From: Streptomyces brevispora
GTDB lineage: Bacteria; Actinomycetota; Actinomycetes; Streptomycetales; Streptomycetaceae
Direction: 5' to 3'
NCBI RefSeq assembly: GCF_007829885.1
Contig: NZ_VIWW01000001.1
Coordinates: 62,001 to 126,000, forward strand
DNA: 64,000 bases
The notes beneath the pieces were generated by a model. It saw nothing but the letters and a program-made list of their open reading frames with translations. It was not told the origin of the DNA and did no database searches. Below, in pieces: positions 60,163-64,000 of this stretch; position 1 is the first letter of the stretch; every line of letters starts with the position of its first letter. The position numbers and the translations under genes are program-made.

Positions 60163-60837
60163 ATGACGATCACAAGACAGGACACGGATGCGGTACGAGC
60201 AGCGCTCCGGGGATTGGAGGACGGTCATTCGTCCGTGCGACTGCGGGCTGCTCTGGCGGTCGGCACGACGCCCGACCCGCGCTTCGTCGACAAGCTCATC
60301 GAGCGATGTGCGATCGAGCCAGAGTTCTTCGTTCGTGACATGCTGACCTGGGCGCTCACCCGCCACCCGGTGTCCATGACGCTTCCCGAACTGCTCCGCG
60401 AAGTCCGCTCGGAGCGTGCGCAGGCACGGAGCCAGGCGCTGCACACGCTGTCCAAGATCGGGGACCGGCAGGCGTGGCCCGCGATCACCCGGACGCTCCT
60501 GTCCGACGACGACGACGCGGTGGCACGAAGCGCCTGGCGGGCCGCGGCCGTGCTCGTGCCGGAAGGCGAGGAGTCCGCGCTGGCCGCGGTGCTGGCGACA
60601 CAACTCGGGCGCGGTGGGCGCGAGACGCAGCTGAGTCTCAGCCGGGTACTGGTCGCACTGGGGGAAACGATCGCGCCTGCTCTGCTTGTCGCGGCAACGG
60701 CCCCTGACCCGGGCATGCGCGCGCACGCACTCGCCACCCAACGGCTGCTGCGCGACCCGGACGCCGAATTCGACTTCGCGATCGAGGAGGCGAAGCGCAT
60801 CGTGGCCCTCGGCGGGTCCGGTCAGGAAGGACGATAG
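60163..60837 (+). CDS. HEAT-repeat protein
   Basis: 224 residues from ATG 60163 (AAGGAGGTGA upstream). All-helical with repeated units such as ALRGLEDGHSSVRLRAALAV, EVRSERAQARSQALHTLSKI and LLSDDDDAVARSAWRAAAVL. HEAT proteins bind other proteins or DNA. First gene of a two-gene operon with the MerR-HEAT regulator, 3 bp apart. Confidence 0.8.
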   Translation: MTITRQDTDAVRAALRGLEDGHSSVRLRAALAVGTTPDPRFVDKLIERCAIEPEFFVRDMLTWALTRHPVSMTLPELLREVRSERAQARSQALHTLSKIGDRQAWPAITRTLLSDDDDAVARSAWRAAAVLVPEGEESALAAVLATQLGRGGRETQLSLSRVLVALGETIAPALLVAATAPDPGMRAHALATQRLLRDPDAEFDFAIEEAKRIVALGGSGQEGR

Positions 60838-60840
60838 GAC

Positions 60841-61845
60841 GTGTTGATCGGTGAGGTGGCGCGACGGTCCGGGGTCAGTGCCCGCATGCTCCGGCATTAC
60901 GAGTCGCTCGGTCTGGTGCGTCCCTCGGGTCGTACCGGCTCCGGCTACCGGGAGTACTCCGGGGAGGACGTCCAGCGGATCTTCCATATCGAGAGCCTGC
61001 GGTCGCTGGGGCTGTCGCTGCGTGAGATCGGACGCGCGCTCGACGATCCCGGCTTCACGCCCTCGGCGCTCGTCGACGACCTCATCCGTCAGACGCGCGA
61101 ACGCATCGCGGCGGAGACCGAACTGCTCACGAGGCTGCGCCGGATCGATGCCGTGGACCCCGCCGGCTGGGAGGACGTCCTCCAAGTCGTCGTGCTCCTC
61201 CACGCGCTGGGTTCGAAGAGCCCCCACGCGCGCCAACGCGCGGCCCTTTCCTCGGTCGACGAGGCTCCGGTGCCGGTGGAGGCCTTGGTCGAGGCGGCAC
61301 TGAGCGAGACGGATCCGAACGTCGCCGGGGCCCTTCGATGGGCGCTGGCGCGATCGGGCGGCTGCGGCACGGCGCTGCTGGCGGAGGGCCTCGGTTCACC
61401 GGTGGCCGCGGTGCGGGAACGCGCTGTCCGGTCCCTCGCCGAGATGCCCGGCGGTGAGGCCGCCGCGCGGCTGCGGGATGCCCTCGCGAACCCCGACATC
61501 GTGGTCCGCCGGTGTGCGGCGTTGGCGCTCGGGACACGTGGTGCGGCCGATGCGGTCCCCACGCTCATCGACATGATCGCAGGGGGATACAACGACACCG
61601 ACGCGGCCGATGCACTGAGCGTGCTGGCGAGCGACACCGCGACGGCGGACCGGATCGCGAATGGGCTCGTCGCCCGCCTCGCCCACGACACCACGGAAGC
61701 ACCCGGACGCGGACGGCTGACCCAGGCGCTGGCGGGCATCCCGGGGACGAGAGCATCACGTGCCCTCGTAGAGCTGTCGCATGACGTGGACCGTGCCGTC
61801 GCGCTGACCGCGGCATACCTTCTTCAGGTACGCGACGAACGGTGA
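60841..61845 (+). CDS. MerR-family regulator fused to HEAT repeats
   Basis: 334 residues from GTG 60841. MerR winged helix LIGEVARRSGVSARMLRHYE SLGLVRPSGR, dimer helix, then HEAT-like repeats (ALVEAALSETDPNVAGALRW; AVRERAVRSLAEMPGGEAAA; ALANPDIVVRRCAALALGTR). In ordinary MerR proteins the C terminus binds a metal or drug; here it is a HEAT array, so the signal may be a protein, perhaps the HEAT protein of the same operon. Confidence 0.85.
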   Translation: MLIGEVARRSGVSARMLRHYESLGLVRPSGRTGSGYREYSGEDVQRIFHIESLRSLGLSLREIGRALDDPGFTPSALVDDLIRQTRERIAAETELLTRLRRIDAVDPAGWEDVLQVVVLLHALGSKSPHARQRAALSSVDEAPVPVEALVEAALSETDPNVAGALRWALARSGGCGTALLAEGLGSPVAAVRERAVRSLAEMPGGEAAARLRDALANPDIVVRRCAALALGTRGAADAVPTLIDMIAGGYNDTDAADALSVLASDTATADRIANGLVARLAHDTTEAPGRGRLTQALAGIPGTRASRALVELSHDVDRAVALTAAYLLQVRDER

Positions 61846-62120
61846 CGGGTCCCTCCCGGGGCGCCGCGCACGCGGCCCGTCCGGGGAGAGAGGGTTCCGG
61901 GCTGATCACCGTCCGCCGAACGGGGACTGCGGACCTCGTGTGTCTGATTTCCGCAGCATTGCACCGGAAGTCACAGCGGACGACGTGTTCACGGCCGTCC
62001 ACTTCCGGGCGCTGCTCCCATGCCCATATCCACCGGACGGTCTCCTCCCGGCCGGCGGCACCCGATGTGGCGGGCCACCCGCGACGGCCTGTTGCTTCGC
62101 GGCACGCCTACGGTCGGGGC

Positions 62121-62942
62121 ATGAGGATTCGAATCGTCGACGCGTTCACCGACCGCCCCTTCACCGGCAATCCCGCAGGCGTCCTGCTGCTGGGCCCGGA
62201 CGGCTTCCCGGACGACAGCCGGCTCCAGCAGGTCGCGACGGAGCTGAACCTGTCCGAAACCGCGTTCGCGCATCCGCTGCCGCCGGGCGGCGCCGCCGAC
62301 TGGGCGCTGCGCTGGTTCACCCCGGCCACCGAGGTGGACATGTGCGGCCACGCCACCCTCGCCACCGCCCACGTCCTGCGCACCACCGCGGGGGCGGGCG
62401 GCACGGTTCGCTTCGCTGCACGGTGCGGGATTCTCATCTCGACCGCGCACCCGGACGGCTCGCTCACGCTCGACTTCCCCACCGCGCCGCTGACCCCCGA
62501 AGCCCCGCCGGAGGGGCTGGCCGCCGCGCTGGGCGCGGAGCCCGTGTCCGTACACGACACGGGCCCGCACATCGGCGACCTGCTGGTGGAACTGGCCGAC
62601 GAGGCGACCGTACGGGCGCTCACCCCGGATTTCGCGGCGCTGGTCGCCCACTCGCGGCGCGGCATCATCGCCACGGCCGCGGCCACCGGCCCCGACTGCG
62701 GCTACGACTTCGTGTCCCGCGGCTTCTTCCCCGCCGTGGGCATCGACGAGGACCCCGTGACGGGGAGCGCCCACACCGCCCTGGCGCCGTTCTGGTCGGC
62801 CCGGCTCGGCCGGGACGATCTGACGGGCCTGCAGGCGTCCGCCCGGTCCGGGCTGGTCCGCACCTCGCTGCGCGGCGACCGCGCCCTGCTGACCGGGCAC
62901 GCGGTGACGGTCCTGGACGGGGAACTGCTCGTCACCCTGTAA
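62121..62942 (+). CDS. PhzF-family protein (isomerase/epimerase fold)
   Basis: 273 residues from ATG 62121. MRIRIVDAFTDRPFTGNPAG VLLLG, LQQVATELNLSETAF, the WFTPATEVDMCGHATLATAH VL motif and the C-terminal GIDEDPVTGSAHTALAPFW. PhzF-like proteins are diaminopimelate-epimerase-fold enzymes; only in phenazine clusters do they make phenazines, and no other phz gene is here. The stretch 61846-62120 has no supported gene. Confidence 0.88.
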   Translation: MRIRIVDAFTDRPFTGNPAGVLLLGPDGFPDDSRLQQVATELNLSETAFAHPLPPGGAADWALRWFTPATEVDMCGHATLATAHVLRTTAGAGGTVRFAARCGILISTAHPDGSLTLDFPTAPLTPEAPPEGLAAALGAEPVSVHDTGPHIGDLLVELADEATVRALTPDFAALVAHSRRGIIATAAATGPDCGYDFVSRGFFPAVGIDEDPVTGSAHTALAPFWSARLGRDDLTGLQASARSGLVRTSLRGDRALLTGHAVTVLDGELLVTL

Positions 62943-62963
62943 CGGAGCCGGCGGAAACGCCGG

Positions 62964-62997
62964 GAGGGGGTGTGCGGGTCACCCCGCACACCCCCTC
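62964..62997. terminator. Strong hairpin between convergent genes
   Basis: Perfect 15-bp arms (GAGGGGGTGTGCGGG / CCCGCACACCCCCTC) with a 4-base loop, between the PhzF and CPBP genes. Confidence 0.85.
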
Positions 62998-63044
62998 GCA
63001 CACCCCGTCCCGTGTCCCTTCCCGAAACCCGGTCCCGCGACCGC

Positions 63045-63845
63045 TCACGGGGTGGGCAGCCAGCCCACCTTCCCGGCCAGCAGCGCGTATCCGACGAACG
63101 CCCCGATGTCGAGCAGGGCATGCGCCGCGACCAGCGGCCCCACCCGCTGCCAGCGGCGGTACAGCAGTACGAAGACGACACCCATCACCATGTTGCCGAT
63201 GAACCCGCCGACACCCTGATACAGGTGGTACGAGCCGCGCAGCACCGAGCTGGCCACCAGAGCAGCCATCGGGGTCCACCCCAACTGCCCCAGCCGGCGC
63301 AGCAGATAGCCGACGACGATCACTTCCTCCAGCACGGAGTTCTGGATCGCCGACAGGATCAGGACCGGGAACTTCCACCACACGTCGGGCAGCGACTCGG
63401 GGACGACCGTGAGATTGAAACCGGCGGCCCGGACCACCAGATAGAAGGCAAGTCCGGCGCTGCCGATGCCCGCCGCCACCAGCGTGCCCCGCCCCAGGTC
63501 CGAACCCGGCCTCGTCCGGTCGAAGCCGATCGCCCGCAGGCCCGCCCCCTCCCTGATCAGCAGATGAGCCACCAGGGCGACGGGCACCAGCGCCGTCGTG
63601 ATGCCGAAGAGCTGCCAGGCGAGATCCAGCCAGGGACGCCCAGGTGCGTACGAGCTGTTGAGCGTCGCCGCCTGAGCCTTCAAAGCACCCGGTTTCGTCA
63701 GCGATCCGACAAAACTGATCAGGGCGGACACCCCGCTGGCCCCCAGCGAGAGAGCCAGTACCAACACCGTCTCGGACCGCAAGATCCGTCGTGACACAGC
63801 CTCCTGAGGACAAGAATCAGCCACGCGCCCCGCCTCCACCTGTAC
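63045..63845 (-). CDS. CPBP-family intramembrane metalloprotease
   Basis: About 266 residues from GTG 63845 (the open frame reaches 63923, and other GTGs are possible). Seven or eight hydrophobic segments. CPBP/Abi motifs: SVLEEVIVVGYLLRR (EE motif with Arg), SSVLRGSYHLYQG (His) and AAHALLDIGAF (His). These residues form the metal site in Rce1-like membrane proteases. Role unknown; bacteriocin self-immunity is one possibility for this family. 63924-64000 holds nothing I can support. Confidence 0.8.
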   Translation of the reverse strand, partial: VQVEAGRVADSCPQEAVSRRILRSETVLVLALSLGASGVSALISFVGSLTKPGALKAQAATLNSSYAPGRPWLDLAWQLFGITTALVPVALVAHLLIREGAGLRAIGFDRTRPGSDLGRGTLVAAGIGSAGLAFYLVVRAAGFNLTVVPESLPDVWWKFPVLILSAIQNSVLEEVIVVGYLLRRLGQLGWTPMAALVASSVLRGSYHLYQGVGGFIGNMVMGVVFVLLYRRWQRVGPLVAAHALLDIGAFVGYALLAGKVGWLPTP

Positions 63846-64000
63846 ACCTGCCCTGAGTTGTGCATTCACGTCCCATGCCGCTCCCCACCCGGCTAGGGTC
63901 TCGAATGCAGGTACGAAGATCATGCGCGACAGGCCGGGGGACGAACACCATTGCCGATGGTGTGGTCCCCCTCTTCCTTGTTCATCCTCAAGGAGGGGCA

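Noticed and set aside
62121..62942. Phenazine biosynthesis gene cluster
   Set aside because: Only a PhzF-family protein is present; this family occurs widely without phenazine genes.

Overview
The window is high-GC actinobacterial chromosome, almost certainly Streptomyces. It has strongly GC-biased third codon positions, many GTG starts, long chains of 4-base ATGA/GTGA gene overlaps, a conservon (cvnA-D plus two P450s), a SARP/AfsR-type regulator, and many paralogous SDR, FadE and DMT-transporter genes.

Layout. (1) 1-5214: core-type genes, with uracil-DNA glycosylase (cut by the window edge), an oligopeptide-binding lipoprotein, two FabG-like reductases and a DUF3037/HipA-like kinase pair. 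(2) 5284-10549: an accessory island. A compact DNA-alkylation-repair operon (ogt, ECF sigma factor, ogt, 2OG-Fe(II) oxygenase, stand-alone Ada metal-binding domain, unknown gene, alkB) is read leftwards. Its last gene is cut off exactly where the 3' half of a broken tyrosine integrase begins, so the island ends in a recombination scar. Decayed MBL-hydrolase and possible MarR fragments lie on its other side. (3) 10703-24905: a steroid C/D-ring degradation cluster whose order parallels the mycobacterial KstR2 regulon (SDR, echA20, ipdA, ipdB, ipdC; fadA6, kstR2, ipdF, fadE30; a divergent echA-fadE-fadE operon; SDR). It has two near-identical KstR2-type operators and ends in broken fragments of further catabolic genes beside a KstR-like repressor gene. 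No HIP-CoA ligase (fadD3) is present in the window. (4) 25240-34979: pyruvate carboxylase, an AfsR-like SARP regulator, an MFS exporter, a 41-codon ORF and a type II thioesterase. (5) 35337-41019: a complete conservon with a CYP157-like P450 that lacks the ExxR glutamate, followed by a CYP154-like P450. (6) 41115-52763: ordinary accessory genes (S9 peptidase pseudogene, Rieske lipoprotein, isochorismatase-like protein, PPOx proteins, LysR, MocR, three EamA transporters, Clp-N protein, SRPBCC, PadR).

(7) 52854-59403: a complete Tn7-like transposon of 6.55 kb. Evidence is a 12-bp terminal inverted repeat, a 7-bp direct duplication (GCTTCAA), arrays of a 10-bp repeat at both ends whose spacing from each tip is the same (21 then 30 bp), and a translationally coupled tnsA-tnsB-tnsC-tniQ operon. 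The cargo is an Imm10-type immunity gene and a dinB-type gene boxed by two 96-bp MITE-like inverted copies, one of which forms the present 3' end of tniQ. No cas gene or CRISPR array was seen, so it is not a recognisable CRISPR-associated transposon.

(8) 59411-64000: an unrecognised stretch, a HEAT-repeat gene and a MerR-HEAT fusion behind a 19-bp-spacer MerR-type promoter, a PhzF-family protein and a CPBP membrane protease. The best candidates for something new are the Tn7-like element with its nested MITE cassette, the ECF-sigma alkylation-repair operon, and the steroid cluster with its two operators. All functional calls come from reading the sequence; no database search was run.
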